Below are positions 8,813 through 18,406 of a stretch of DNA of 64,000 nt, one piece after another. Source of the DNA: Alcanivorax profundi (GTDB lineage Bacteria > Pseudomonadota > Gammaproteobacteria > Pseudomonadales > Alcanivoracaceae); assembly GCF_003597125.1 (NCBI RefSeq), contig NZ_QYYA01000002.1, positions 934,537 to 998,536 on the forward strand, read 5' to 3'. The notes beneath the pieces were generated by a model. That model was not told the origin of the DNA and did no database searches. It worked only from the letters and a program-made list of their open reading frames with translations. The number at the start of each line of letters is the position of its first letter. The stretch's first letter is position 1. Made by a program: the position numbers and the translations under genes.

Positions 8813-9772
8813 TTACCCGTTGGTCGCCCGGCGCAATGTTCGAGCCGGGGTTTCGCCGAACCGCGCGCGGTAGGCGCGGGAGAAATTGCTGACGTGGCTG
8901 TAGCCGATTTTTTCGCTGACTTCCTTCACCGATAGCTCGCCACCTTCCAGCCAGCGATTGGCGGCGGTCATTCTTTCGTTGCGCACATATTCGGCACAAC
9001 TGAGGTGAAACTTTTGCCGGAAAAGTTGATCCAGACGACTCTCCGTCATGCCCCCCTGGCTAGCCAGGGGGGCGATGGAAAGGTCATCGTGAAGATGGTT
9101 TTCGATGTGGTTGATGATATCCGTCAGCGCCTGCTTTTCCCAGACAATAATGCGATCTTCATTAAAGTCATCATCACAGAATAGCTCGATGATTTCTGCC
9201 AGAAACAGGTTGGCAATACCTTCCAGTTTCAGCATGCGGGCAGTGCCGCGGGCGTTGTGATCAAACAGGTTTCCGCCCAGTTGCCGTAAACGGCTGCTGG
9301 GGGAAAACGACTGGCCAATCTGAATCTCGCCAAAATTTTCGTCGCGAAAAAGCGATAGCTTTTCCGGTAGTTCGCCACCGAAGCGCTCCAGCAAGGGCGC
9401 AAGCGTGGATGCCACGCCCACATGGCGAATCAGTTGCCCCTTGAACAACCGGAAGCGGCTGCCTGATGGATCCACACGCATCAGCAAGGCGGAATCGTTG
9501 CTCAGGCTGAAGGTGTTGCCATTGGGGTAACTCAATTCAGAATGGCCTTGCAGGTGCATGGCGGAGCCGATCCAGGGCTCACTGAAACTGTTCTGTACCT
9601 GCACATGGCAGTCATCCAGGGCTTCGTATTCCATGCGGTACAGCACCATGCCGCTGGCAAACTGCAGCCGCTCCATGCGTCCGCGAATGCCGGGCAGATC
9701 AAAGGTCTGGCCACCATTCATATGGGCTACCACCAGGCTGGATGGCGTTTCGTTGTTGTTTTGATTTTCCAT
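8813..9772 (-). CDS. AraC-family transcriptional regulator, divergent from the autotransporter
   Basis: The 319-residue protein ends in an AraC/XylS double helix-turn-helix (about residues 215-315), with LASQGGMTESRLDQLFRQKF as the first motif and VSEKIGYSHVSNFSRAYRARFG as the second. The N-terminal 200 residues resemble the PchR-like layout but no ligand pocket can be assigned. It is divergent from the autotransporter gene with 148 bp between the start codons, so it is the obvious candidate to regulate the autotransporter/OmpA-lipoprotein unit. That link is inference from gene order. Confidence 0.87.
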   Translation of the reverse strand: MENQNNNETPSSLVVAHMNGGQTFDLPGIRGRMERLQFASGMVLYRMEYEALDDCHVQVQNSFSEPWIGSAMHLQGHSELSYPNGNTFSLSNDSALLMRVDPSGSRFRLFKGQLIRHVGVASTLAPLLERFGGELPEKLSLFRDENFGEIQIGQSFSPSSRLRQLGGNLFDHNARGTARMLKLEGIANLFLAEIIELFCDDDFNEDRIIVWEKQALTDIINHIENHLHDDLSIAPLASQGGMTESRLDQLFRQKFHLSCAEYVRNERMTAANRWLEGGELSVKEVSEKIGYSHVSNFSRAYRARFGETPARTLRRATNG

Positions 9773-9920
9773 AATGAAAATGGCCTGAAGGCACTAAAAA
9801 GAATGAAAGCCCCGGGAAAATGATAAAACCCCGGAAAATGACATAGGCAGCAAGTGGTTCTCACTCAAGCCGATCTCTACCCTACAACGCAGAAGCAAAA
9901 AAATCATGTCGGGGTAGGTC

Positions 9921-12900
9921 ATGTCTTTTTTTAATCGACGTCACCATGGTGGCGAGTCTCGCGCTGTTCGCGCAGAAATACTGTGTGCTTTCGGGACGGC
10001 GCTGGCGTTCTTGTTGCTGCTGCCGGGAGCAGCAAGCGCGGCGGCGGATGGTACCGATGGCAGTGGGCATGACGGTGTGACCGGTGGGCAGGGGCAGGAT
10101 GGCAGTGACGGCGGGCCGTTTGATGATGGGGGCAACGGTGGCGATGGTGCCAGTCTTGTTTACTCGGACGCTCCTGCCTATGAAGCGTCGACCACAACCG
10201 GTATTGACGCGGACATAACGGATCTGACCTCCCTGGCGGGTATCAATAATGGTGACCAACTCCGCGTCACGGTGAATGGTGTTGTTACCAATATCACCAT
10301 CAATACGGGCGATAAACTGATTGATCTGGCCGCAGCCATTGACCAGATCATCACCCCCTTTGAGATGAGCGCCAGTGTGACTGAAAGCGGGTCGGGCGGT
10401 GACCAGCTAATCATCGAGGGCGCGCAGAACTTCCTGGATCTGCAGATTACCAATATCACGGGCACGCCAATTTCGGCCACGGGGATTAATTTTGTGAACC
10501 TGCCTGGTTCCTTGGGGGATGCCTCGCGCCCCTTTAGCCATGGTGGTGACGGCGGTGATGGCGGCGCTGGTTCTGTCCTCAGTCCAGGGGATTACTACTT
10601 CACCTTTGATACCTCGGGCGGTGATGGCGGGGCGGGCGGTTTCTCGGATTACTTTTACGGTAATGGCGGTAACGGCGGCAATGGCGGGGCCGGATTGCAT
10701 ATCACCTCTGCGGGGGATCGCTTCACCCTGTTCAACGGTGCGGAATTTCTTGGCGGTAACGGTGGCGACGGCGGCGCGGGCGGTGCGGAGGGCATTGGCG
10801 GCGATGGCGGAGACGGCGGCGCAGGCATTCAGGCCGACGCGAGTGCCGAAATCACCATCAGTGCCGGTGCGCGGGTTGTAGGCGGGGATGGGGGCCAGGG
10901 CGGAACCGGTGGCTCTCCGGGCACCCATGGTATCGGCGGATACGGTATCACCGGGGCCGATCTGGATATGACCCTGGCGGGGGCCGTGAACCCCGGGGCC
11001 AACCAGTCCACCGCCATTCACTTTGCCGGTGGCTACAACCGCCTGACCCTGGAAAGCGGTTACAGCTTGGGTGGCAATGTGCTGGCCGATGGCAGCATTG
11101 ATGTGCTGGCGCTGGGCGGGGATGATGATGGCACCTTCGATACGAGTGTTGTGGGAGTTACCTTTCAGGGTTTTGAAGGGTACGAAAAAACCGGTGTCAG
11201 CAACTGGACGCTGACAGGCGCAAGCGCTCAGGACTGGTGGGTGCGGGAAGGAACACTGAGTGGTGAGCTGAGCACTCTTGGTGGTGATATCCGCAACGAT
11301 GCGCATTTACGAGTGATGGATTCTCTGGGAGTATCAGATTATTACGGCCAGATCAGTGGCAGTGGCGATGTGTCCTGGCAGGGAGGGCCGATCTTCGTCC
11401 GCAACCCGCAGACTTACACCGGGCTTACTCTTATCCTGAATGGCATGGTGAACGTGTTTTCGGCCAATACCTTTGCCGGTGACATCCTTCTGGATGCTGT
11501 CTCAGCATTAACCTACTTCTACAACAGTACGGGCCAGTATGACGGCAGGATTTCGGGTGGCGGAGACGTCAACCTGTTTGACAGCCGCATCATCTGGACG
11601 GCGGATCATGACTTTACGGGGACGACCTATATCTCTGGAAGCACTGACAAGTTGTTTCAGCTGACACTGGGAAACGGGGGGAATACGGGATCTATCATTG
11701 GGGACGTGGTCTTCAATGGTTCAGCAGCCAGTAACCTCATCATCGATCGGGGTAACGACTATCACTACGATGGCGTGATCTCCGGCAACGGCAATCTCTT
11801 CAAATTCGGTGACGGCAATTTTTATCTGTCGGCAAACCATGCCATTAACGGCGAGGGCCGTGTCTACGAAGGCGGGATGTACGTAAACGGTGCCATGAAT
11901 GGCCTGATGATGTCTGTCCGCAATGGCGGCCTGCTGGGCGGTAATGGTTCGCTGGGCAATACCACCGTACTGTCAGGCGGTACTCTGGCACCGGGGGATG
12001 GTCTGGGTGCGCTCACTATCAACGGTAATCTGACCCTGGAACAGGGCAGTTTGCTGGATTTCCAGTTCGGTGCGCCAAGCGGTGATTTCTCCACGCCGGG
12101 TTCCAGTGACAGTGTCTCCGTGAACGGTGATCTGGCCATCAATGGCACGACGCTGACGCTCAACGATGCTGGCAGTTTCGGCCCGGGGTTGTATCGCCTG
12201 TTTGATTACACCGGCACGCTTTCCGAAAGCAACGGCGGCCTGCAACTGGCCAACCCGGACTCATCACTCACCCTGCAATACCTGTCCGGCCCCGGGCAGA
12301 TCAATCTGCTCAACACCGGCGACATGACGCTGAATTTCTGGAATGCCAACGGCTTGGCAAGCGGCACCACCCAGGGCGGAGGCAACGGCACCTGGACGGC
12401 CAGTAACTCTGTCTGGGCCGATGCCACTGGCACCGTCACCGGCCCCATGATCCCCAGCCCGGGCTTTGCCATCTTTGCGGGGGATGCCGGCACGGTAACG
12501 GTGTCCGACGCGGATGGCGCGGTGCAAGCGCAAGGGATTCAGTTCGCCAGCGATGGTTACCACGTAGAGGGTGACGGCCTCACGCTGACTGGTGCGGGCG
12601 GTGAAATTCGTGTTGGCGATGGCAGTGCGGCCAGTAGTGGCTACGAAGCCTCTATCAGCAGTGTAATCAGTGGCAGCAACGGCTTGATGAAAACCGGAGA
12701 AGGCACGCTGGTACTGGGGGGCAGCAACGACTATGTCGGAGACACCGTTATCACTGCCGGCACCTTGCGTACTGTGCAGCATGACGCGTTGGGGGATGCC
12801 AGTAACCGCCTTGTTCTGGACGGTGGTGCGTTCCATGTAGAGGGGGCAGCAATGACCAGCCTCTTCAATCGTTATCAACTGGCACTGGGCAGCCAGGGCG

Positions 12901-15056
12901 GCACCCTCGTGATGTATCAGGATGCGACTATCCGCAGCGACCTGAGCGGTACCGGGGCGCTAATCGTGAAGGGCCCCAACACCCTGGACCTGGAAGGCAG
13001 CAATGACTTCTCCGGCGGCCTAATGATTGCCGGCGGCATTGTGCAGGGTGAGGTCAGCGCATTGGGCTCCGGTTTCATCGAGAATAACGCTTATCTTGCG
13101 CTGCTAGATGCCGGGCAAGCCGAGCTGGGCAATGACCTGTCCGGCTCCGGCTTGATCAATATGGGCGGCGGGGGCGAGGTTCGACTGACCGGTAATAATG
13201 CGCTGTTCAGCGGCGATTTCCGTCTACTTAATGGCGCCTTGATCGGTGACGCGAATGCCTTTGGCAGCGCCACCATCGAGAACCAGTCTCGACTGGTGCT
13301 GGATCAAGCGGCGGACGGTATTTTTGACAACACCCTGTCCGGTAGCGGCGACCTGGAAAAAACCGGCAGTGGAGCCGTGAGTTTGGAGCAGGATGCGGTT
13401 GCCTTCAGCGGCAATACCGTCATTCAGCAGGGGCGCGTCAACGCCAACAGCAACTGGAGCAATAGTACCTTTACTGTAGAAAACAACGCCGTGCTCGGCG
13501 GTACAGGCCAAGTGGGGGATACCACCATTGAGTCCGGTGGTACGTTGGCCGCAGGCAACTCCATTGGCACCTTGAACATCAACGGTGACCTGACTTTCAA
13601 CAGTGGCAGTCAGTTGGCACTGGAAGTGGATCCGGCCAGCATCAACAGCGACCGGATCGAGGTCAGCGGCCAGGCCAATCTGGCAGGCTCGGTGCTGCAT
13701 GTGGGCAACGACGGCACCTACCAGCCTTTTAGCACCTATACCTTTCTCAACGCTGCCGGTGGCATCAACGGCCAGTTCGATGGTGTTACGTCTAACTATG
13801 CCTTCCTGAACCCGGTATTGAGCTACGGCAGCAATACCGCGTCGCTGGAATTGCTGCGCAATGATCTGTCGTTTGCCAGCGCCGCACTGACTGAAAACCA
13901 GCGTGCGGTAGCCTTGAATGTGGATGGCATGCCCATTACCCACAGTCTCTATCGGAAGGTCTTGCAGATGAGCAAAACGCAGGCGGCTGATGCGTTCCAG
14001 GCATTCAGTGGTGACAGTTTGCTGGCGGGTTTAACGGCTGGGCAGCAACTGCAGCAACGATTCGCCATCGGCATGCGTCAGCGTGGCCGAAATGCCGGTG
14101 GTCATTCCGGCGGCGGCATGGACACACGCTTGTCACGAAAACTGCAGGCGCTGGCGGCGCCTTCCAATCCTTATGCGCAGGCCGCCGCAGCCAGTTCGGT
14201 AAACCAGACCGCGAGTGCTGGAGCAGTGGGCAAGCGTAACGGTGTCTGGGTGCAGGCCCAATCCTCCCGTTTTGAAGAGGATAGCCAGGAAGATATCGGC
14301 AATGCAGCCTATGCTTTCCGGGGAGACCAGCTAGCACTGGGTGTCGATCATCAGTGGGATCACTGGCTGCTAGGTGTTGCAGCGGGAAGTGCGGATGGCA
14401 CGCTGGATTACGACAATCGTCAGGCCGATGGTGATGTGTCCTCGTGGTTTGCTGGCCTGTATGGCCGCTGGAGCAGTGCGGGGGCCTGGTTCCTGCGCGG
14501 CGATCTGAGTTATGGCAGCAGCGATGTGTCCCAGCAGCGCATTGTCATGGGGGCACCGGCGGAATCGGACAGCAGCGTGGATGCCCTGCGGGTGGCGCTG
14601 GAATCCGGTTGGGACCTGGCCTGGGGGGAAAATGGTTTGCATCCCTACGCGATGGTTTCCATGACCCGTATCGAGCGGGACGGCTTTCGCGAAACCGGCG
14701 GCGGCATCGCCGGCCTGACTGTGGACGACAGTGAGCTAAACAGTGGCGAAGCCTGGCTGGGGGCGGACCTGTCACGCGCCTTTGTGGTGGGGGGCGACTG
14801 GCTGGTGGCAGAAGGCGGGTTGGCGGTGGTGCAACCCTTTGGCGATACCCAGGCCGAACAGACTGCTCGCTTTGCCGGCGCGCAGCAGGGCTTCACCGTG
14901 TACGGCGCCGACCAGGACGATACCCAGCTGGCCGCCAATGCCGGTGCCGAATGGTTTATGACGGCGGATTTTTCCCTCTGGCTGGGGTATCGAGGGCGCT
15001 TTGGTGGAGACACCGAAAGCCACGGTGGCTTGCTCAGCGCCAACCTGACCTGGTAA
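9921..15056 (+). CDS. Large autotransporter (type V secretion) with glycine-rich N-terminus
   Basis: The 1711-residue protein starts with an extended signal peptide (hydrophobic core ALAFLLLLPG, likely cut after ASA at residue 40). Next come Gly-Asp-rich tracts of GGDGGDGGAG type at about residues 42-76 and 200-320, separated by a domain at about 80-190 containing NGDQLRVTVNGVVTNITINT. From about 440 to 1330 the passenger is beta-helical, with autotransporter-associated strand repeats (LMKTGEGTLVLGGSNDYVGD, LEKTGSGAVSLEQ) and two GGTLA(P/A)G(D/N) turns. The C-terminal 280 residues (from NGVWVQAQ near 1437) are the beta-barrel translocator ending in ANLTW. The function is probably surface adhesion or biofilm; no protease triad was seen. 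Confidence 0.92.
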   Translation: MSFFNRRHHGGESRAVRAEILCAFGTALAFLLLLPGAASAAADGTDGSGHDGVTGGQGQDGSDGGPFDDGGNGGDGASLVYSDAPAYEASTTTGIDADITDLTSLAGINNGDQLRVTVNGVVTNITINTGDKLIDLAAAIDQIITPFEMSASVTESGSGGDQLIIEGAQNFLDLQITNITGTPISATGINFVNLPGSLGDASRPFSHGGDGGDGGAGSVLSPGDYYFTFDTSGGDGGAGGFSDYFYGNGGNGGNGGAGLHITSAGDRFTLFNGAEFLGGNGGDGGAGGAEGIGGDGGDGGAGIQADASAEITISAGARVVGGDGGQGGTGGSPGTHGIGGYGITGADLDMTLAGAVNPGANQSTAIHFAGGYNRLTLESGYSLGGNVLADGSIDVLALGGDDDGTFDTSVVGVTFQGFEGYEKTGVSNWTLTGASAQDWWVREGTLSGELSTLGGDIRNDAHLRVMDSLGVSDYYGQISGSGDVSWQGGPIFVRNPQTYTGLTLILNGMVNVFSANTFAGDILLDAVSALTYFYNSTGQYDGRISGGGDVNLFDSRIIWTADHDFTGTTYISGSTDKLFQLTLGNGGNTGSIIGDVVFNGSAASNLIIDRGNDYHYDGVISGNGNLFKFGDGNFYLSANHAINGEGRVYEGGMYVNGAMNGLMMSVRNGGLLGGNGSLGNTTVLSGGTLAPGDGLGALTINGNLTLEQGSLLDFQFGAPSGDFSTPGSSDSVSVNGDLAINGTTLTLNDAGSFGPGLYRLFDYTGTLSESNGGLQLANPDSSLTLQYLSGPGQINLLNTGDMTLNFWNANGLASGTTQGGGNGTWTASNSVWADATGTVTGPMIPSPGFAIFAGDAGTVTVSDADGAVQAQGIQFASDGYHVEGDGLTLTGAGGEIRVGDGSAASSGYEASISSVISGSNGLMKTGEGTLVLGGSNDYVGDTVITAGTLRTVQHDALGDASNRLVLDGGAFHVEGAAMTSLFNRYQLALGSQGGTLVMYQDATIRSDLSGTGALIVKGPNTLDLEGSNDFSGGLMIAGGIVQGEVSALGSGFIENNAYLALLDAGQAELGNDLSGSGLINMGGGGEVRLTGNNALFSGDFRLLNGALIGDANAFGSATIENQSRLVLDQAADGIFDNTLSGSGDLEKTGSGAVSLEQDAVAFSGNTVIQQGRVNANSNWSNSTFTVENNAVLGGTGQVGDTTIESGGTLAAGNSIGTLNINGDLTFNSGSQLALEVDPASINSDRIEVSGQANLAGSVLHVGNDGTYQPFSTYTFLNAAGGINGQFDGVTSNYAFLNPVLSYGSNTASLELLRNDLSFASAALTENQRAVALNVDGMPITHSLYRKVLQMSKTQAADAFQAFSGDSLLAGLTAGQQLQQRFAIGMRQRGRNAGGHSGGGMDTRLSRKLQALAAPSNPYAQAAAASSVNQTASAGAVGKRNGVWVQAQSSRFEEDSQEDIGNAAYAFRGDQLALGVDHQWDHWLLGVAAGSADGTLDYDNRQADGDVSSWFAGLYGRWSSAGAWFLRGDLSYGSSDVSQQRIVMGAPAESDSSVDALRVALESGWDLAWGENGLHPYAMVSMTRIERDGFRETGGGIAGLTVDDSELNSGEAWLGADLSRAFVVGGDWLVAEGGLAVVQPFGDTQAEQTARFAGAQQGFTVYGADQDDTQLAANAGAEWFMTADFSLWLGYRGRFGGDTESHGGLLSANLTW

Positions 15057-15066
15057 GGAATTAACC

Positions 15067-15696
15067 ATGAGAAAAAGCAACGTGTTGGCGGCTGTGGCCA
15101 GCTGTGCCGCTCTGGTTCTGGGGGGCTGTGCGGGCAAGGCGCCTGACGATCCCTGGCCGGGGTATCGCACCGACGGAAAGGGTCAGTTGTTGAAAACCGC
15201 CGACGGCCATTGTTGGCGGACGGCGGACTGGACGGAAGACAAGGCGGTGCCAGCATGTGATGTGGCTATCACAGGGGAGCCGGTTGTGGCAGTGGAGGGT
15301 GAAGCGTCAAGCCGCGACGCAGTCGCAGAGAATGTCGCACCGGCGCCTGTGCGGGTGACCTTTGCGTTTGACTCAGCGGTGCTGGGCGAGGCAGCCCGGA
15401 TCGCGCTGAAAGCCTGGTACCAGGCGGTGGCCAAGCTTGAAGGGGAGGTGGTGGTGACGGTGAATGGCTACAGTGACCCGTTGGGGCCTGCCGGTTATAA
15501 CCGGAACCTCGCTGAACAGCGTGCGCGAGCGGTAGCTCGCTGGTGGGAAGAACAAGGTGACAGTACTGCTGCTCTGCAGGTCGAGGGTCACGGCGAGGAT
15601 GCGGGCGTTTCGGGGCTGCATTGCCAGTCGGTACCGGCTGATGAGATGAGAGCCTGCTATCAGCAAGATCGACGGGTCGAGTTGCGTATTCAATAA
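15067..15696 (+). CDS. OmpA-family lipoprotein
   Basis: A 209-residue predicted lipoprotein: signal peptide with lipobox LGGC (Cys21) and no Asp at +2, so outer membrane sorting is expected. Residues 95-209 form an OmpA/MotB peptidoglycan-binding domain, with VTFAFDSAVLGEAARIALKA, NGYSDPLGPAGYNRNLAEQR and the final QDRRVELRI. Four Cys besides the lipid Cys (around 50, 64, 184, 195) could form disulfides. It starts 10 bp after the autotransporter stop, so the two are almost certainly co-transcribed; it may anchor or stabilise the autotransporter at the cell wall. Confidence 0.88.
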   Translation: MRKSNVLAAVASCAALVLGGCAGKAPDDPWPGYRTDGKGQLLKTADGHCWRTADWTEDKAVPACDVAITGEPVVAVEGEASSRDAVAENVAPAPVRVTFAFDSAVLGEAARIALKAWYQAVAKLEGEVVVTVNGYSDPLGPAGYNRNLAEQRARAVARWWEEQGDSTAALQVEGHGEDAGVSGLHCQSVPADEMRACYQQDRRVELRIQ

Positions 15697-15708
15697 GACC
15701 GAAATTCG

Positions 15709-17196
15709 TTAGCCCTGCTGCACGTTCTGCCGATAGCTTAATGCTTCGCGCAGGTGATCGCGTTCCACCTCTGCGCTGCCGGCCAGATCGGCAATGGTGC
15801 GCGCCACTCTGGCGCTGCGGTGCAGGGCGCGGGCGGAAAGGCCAAGGCGGTTCATGACGCCTGCCAGCCAGTCGCGATGAGGCCGCAGCATCGGGTCCAG
15901 TTTGTCGCTGCGCAGCTCCCGGTTGAGGCATTGCTGGCGCTGCCATTGGCGTTGCCAGGCGAGGCGTACCCGACTTGCGACCTGCTCACTGGTTTCGCCT
16001 TCCCGGTCGCCCAGCAATTCTTTGGCATTGACGGCCGGAACATCCAGATGAAGATCAATTCTGTCCAGCAACGGCCCGGACAATTTCCCCTGGTAACGTT
16101 TGGCTTTTTCACAGCGATAACCGCAGCTTTTGTCCGGGTCGCCGAGGTACCCGCAGGGACAGGGGTTCATGGCGGCAATGAGCTGAAAGCGGGCGGGGAA
16201 AGTGAGCTGCTGGGCGGCACGGGCAATGCTGACTTCGCCGGTCTCCAATGGCTCTCGCATGACCTCCAGCACCTTTCTGTCAAACTCGGGTAACTCATCG
16301 AGAAACAGAATACCGTGATGGGCAAGGGAGATTTCGCCCGGTCGCGGGTAGCTGCCGCCACCGACCAGGGCGGTGGCCGATGAGGTGTGGTGGGGTGCCC
16401 GGTAGGGCCGCTGGTAAAACTGTTGGCTGCTGCGGGGTTGTTTCAGTGAGTGGATGGCGGCCACTTCCAGGGCCTGTCGGGTGCGCATGGGAGGCATCAG
16501 GCCGGGCAGGCGGGAGGCCAGCATGCTTTTGCCTGCACCAGGCGGCCCGCACAATAACAGCGAGTGGCCACCCGCGGCAGCAATTTCCAGTACCCGTTTA
16601 GCCGTTTGTTGCCCGCGAATTTCGGACAGGCAGCCTCCTTCGTTCCGTTGCTGGGAGGGAGGCTGACAGGGATGGGGTTCCAGGGGCTGCTGGCCGGTCA
16701 GGTGGGCCGCAATACGGGCGAGTTGGCTGGCAGCCAGAGTGGGGGTGCCGGGCAGGCTGGCTTCTTCGGCATTATCGGCAGCGACGATCAGGCTGCGATC
16801 TTCCGCCAGGCAGGCCAGCGAGGAAGGCAGCATGCCGGATACCGGGTTGAGCTGACCGTTGAGGGATAACTCACCAATGAATTCATAGCGGTCGGTAGCG
16901 ACGGTACCCAGCTGGCCGCTGGCCACCAGAATGCCAAGGGCAATGGCCAGGTCAAAGCGGCCGCCATCCTTGGGCAGGTCGGCAGGGGCCAGGCTGACGG
17001 TAATGCGCCGTTGGGGAAAGTCGAAGCCACTGTTGACCAGCGCGGACCGTACACGGTCGCGGCTCTCGCGCACGGCCGTGTCGCCCATGCCGACAATGGT
17101 GAAGGCCGGCAGGCCCGGAGCAAGGTGGGTTTCCACGCGCACTTCGTGGGCATCAATGCCCACCGGGGCGCGGCTGTAGAGCAAGGCGTGGGTCAC
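15709..17196 (-). CDS. comM: YifB/ComM-family Mg-chelatase-like AAA+ ATPase
   Basis: A 495-residue AAA+ protein of the ComM group, a hexameric helicase that promotes branch migration during natural transformation in Vibrio and Acinetobacter. N-terminal ChlI-like domain (ALLYSRAPVGIDAHEVRVETHL), Walker A GPPGAGKS at about residues 218-225, Walker B region HHGILFLDELPEF, and a Mg-chelatase C-terminal domain (RALHRSARVARTIADLAG). The length is typical. It converges on the OmpA lipoprotein with only 12 bp between stops. No other competence gene is visible here. Confidence 0.93.
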   Translation of the reverse strand: MTHALLYSRAPVGIDAHEVRVETHLAPGLPAFTIVGMGDTAVRESRDRVRSALVNSGFDFPQRRITVSLAPADLPKDGGRFDLAIALGILVASGQLGTVATDRYEFIGELSLNGQLNPVSGMLPSSLACLAEDRSLIVAADNAEEASLPGTPTLAASQLARIAAHLTGQQPLEPHPCQPPSQQRNEGGCLSEIRGQQTAKRVLEIAAAGGHSLLLCGPPGAGKSMLASRLPGLMPPMRTRQALEVAAIHSLKQPRSSQQFYQRPYRAPHHTSSATALVGGGSYPRPGEISLAHHGILFLDELPEFDRKVLEVMREPLETGEVSIARAAQQLTFPARFQLIAAMNPCPCGYLGDPDKSCGYRCEKAKRYQGKLSGPLLDRIDLHLDVPAVNAKELLGDREGETSEQVASRVRLAWQRQWQRQQCLNRELRSDKLDPMLRPHRDWLAGVMNRLGLSARALHRSARVARTIADLAGSAEVERDHLREALSYRQNVQQG

Positions 17197-17465
17197 ACGT
17201 TCTTCCGGTCATTGAGACAGGACGCAGTGTAGAAGTCGGTGGGCAATAACGCTGTGCGCGTTCACCGTCAAACGCTGTAAGACGCTGGATCGTAACGCGT
17301 AAGAAATGGCGTATCGCGGAGTGGCGGGATTTCATGAACCCTTGCTGGTGATGAGGACCAATCCGGTATGGGGCGTACCCACAGAGATGCCTGTGTTGTC
17401 TCGGTGATCTCTGTGCCCTCGGTGGTGACCCTGATATAGAGGCGTCACCACTTCCGGGGGTTACA

Positions 17466-18305
17466 TCACAGTCCCAGGTTGTCGAGGATACGCAGGTTGG
17501 GGCCGGCCTGGTTCATGGTGTAGAAGTGCAGTCCCGGAGCTCCCATGGCCAGCAGTCGCTCGCACAGGCGGGTGACCACCTCTTCGCCATAGGCTTTTAC
17601 CGCGGCATCATCATCCTTGAGGTCGTTGAGTTTGCAGCTCAGCCAGCGAGGCACGTCAGCACCGCAGTTAGCAGAGAAACGCAGCAAGTTGGCCACGTTC
17701 AGGATCGGCATGATGCCAGGGTAAACCGGCGCGTCGCAGCCAATTTTCTGCAGCGCATCCAGGTAGTAACCATAGGCGTCGGCGTTGTAGAAATACTGCG
17801 TCAGTCCGCTGTTGGCGCCGGCGTCTATCTTGCGTTTGAAGTGATCAATGTCGTCGGCGAAGCTGCGTGCTTCCGGGTGCATTTCCGGGTAGGCGGCCAC
17901 TTCCAGTTGAAAGTGATCGCCGGTTTCCTGGCGGATCAGGGCCACCAGCTCGTCGGCGTACTTTATTTCACTTTGCGCATAGCCCATGCCGGAAGGCAGG
18001 TCGCCACGAAGGGCAACGATGCGGGTGACGCCGGCCTCCTTGTAACCGTTCACCAGTTCCAGGATTTCGTCCCTGCTCTGGCCGATACAGCTCAGGTGCG
18101 GAGCAGTGTCGCCATGCTGCGCGCGCAGCTTGTTGACCATATCGCGAGTGTTGTCACGGGTGGAGCCCCCGGCACCAAAGGTGCAGGAAAAAAAGTCCGG
18201 ATTCTTGGCCAGCAATTTCTTCTGTGTTGCCAGTAGTTTCTCTTTTCCCGCATCGGTTTTCGGCGGAAAAAATTCAAAACTGATTCGTTTCATGGTGCTT
18301 GCCAT
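17466..18305 (-). CDS. metF: 5,10-methylenetetrahydrofolate reductase MetF
   Basis: Flavoprotein reducing methylene-THF to methyl-THF, the methyl donor for methionine synthesis. The protein (about 280 residues) begins MASTMKRISFEFFPPKT; the FFPPKT motif, FSCTFGAGGSTRDNT, ALRGDLPSG and FYNADAYGYYLDAL are diagnostic. Two in-frame ATGs (18305 and 18293) are possible and neither has a strong ribosome site; an ATG further out would read through the repeat behind ahcY. It lies directly downstream of ahcY on the same strand and is probably under the SAH riboswitch through read-through. Confidence 0.95.
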   Translation of the reverse strand: MASTMKRISFEFFPPKTDAGKEKLLATQKKLLAKNPDFFSCTFGAGGSTRDNTRDMVNKLRAQHGDTAPHLSCIGQSRDEILELVNGYKEAGVTRIVALRGDLPSGMGYAQSEIKYADELVALIRQETGDHFQLEVAAYPEMHPEARSFADDIDHFKRKIDAGANSGLTQYFYNADAYGYYLDALQKIGCDAPVYPGIMPILNVANLLRFSANCGADVPRWLSCKLNDLKDDDAAVKAYGEEVVTRLCERLLAMGAPGLHFYTMNQAGPNLRILDNLGL

Positions 18306-18348
18306 TTGCGTTTGTCGTTGTTGAAAGCGTAGTGCTTTCGATGGCCGG

Positions 18349-18406
18349 GTCGGACGTCGGCGGTCTGATGCTTTTGGCATCCGACTTCCGACGTCAGACG
18401 TCCGAC
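18349..18406. repeat. Inverted GTCGGACGTC repeat between ahcY and metF
   Basis: GTCGGACGTC at 18349-18358 is an exact inverted copy of GACGTCCGAC at 18397-18406, with 38 bp between. The right arm abuts the ahcY stop codon. The same core appears near 21155, 21220, 24461, 26755, 28290 and 58792, so it is a dispersed extragenic element rather than a dedicated terminator. Confidence 0.65.

Noticed and set aside
10060..10950. Possible CRISPR array
   Set aside because: The repeats are in frame GlyAsp codon repeats inside the autotransporter, with no unique spacers of constant length.
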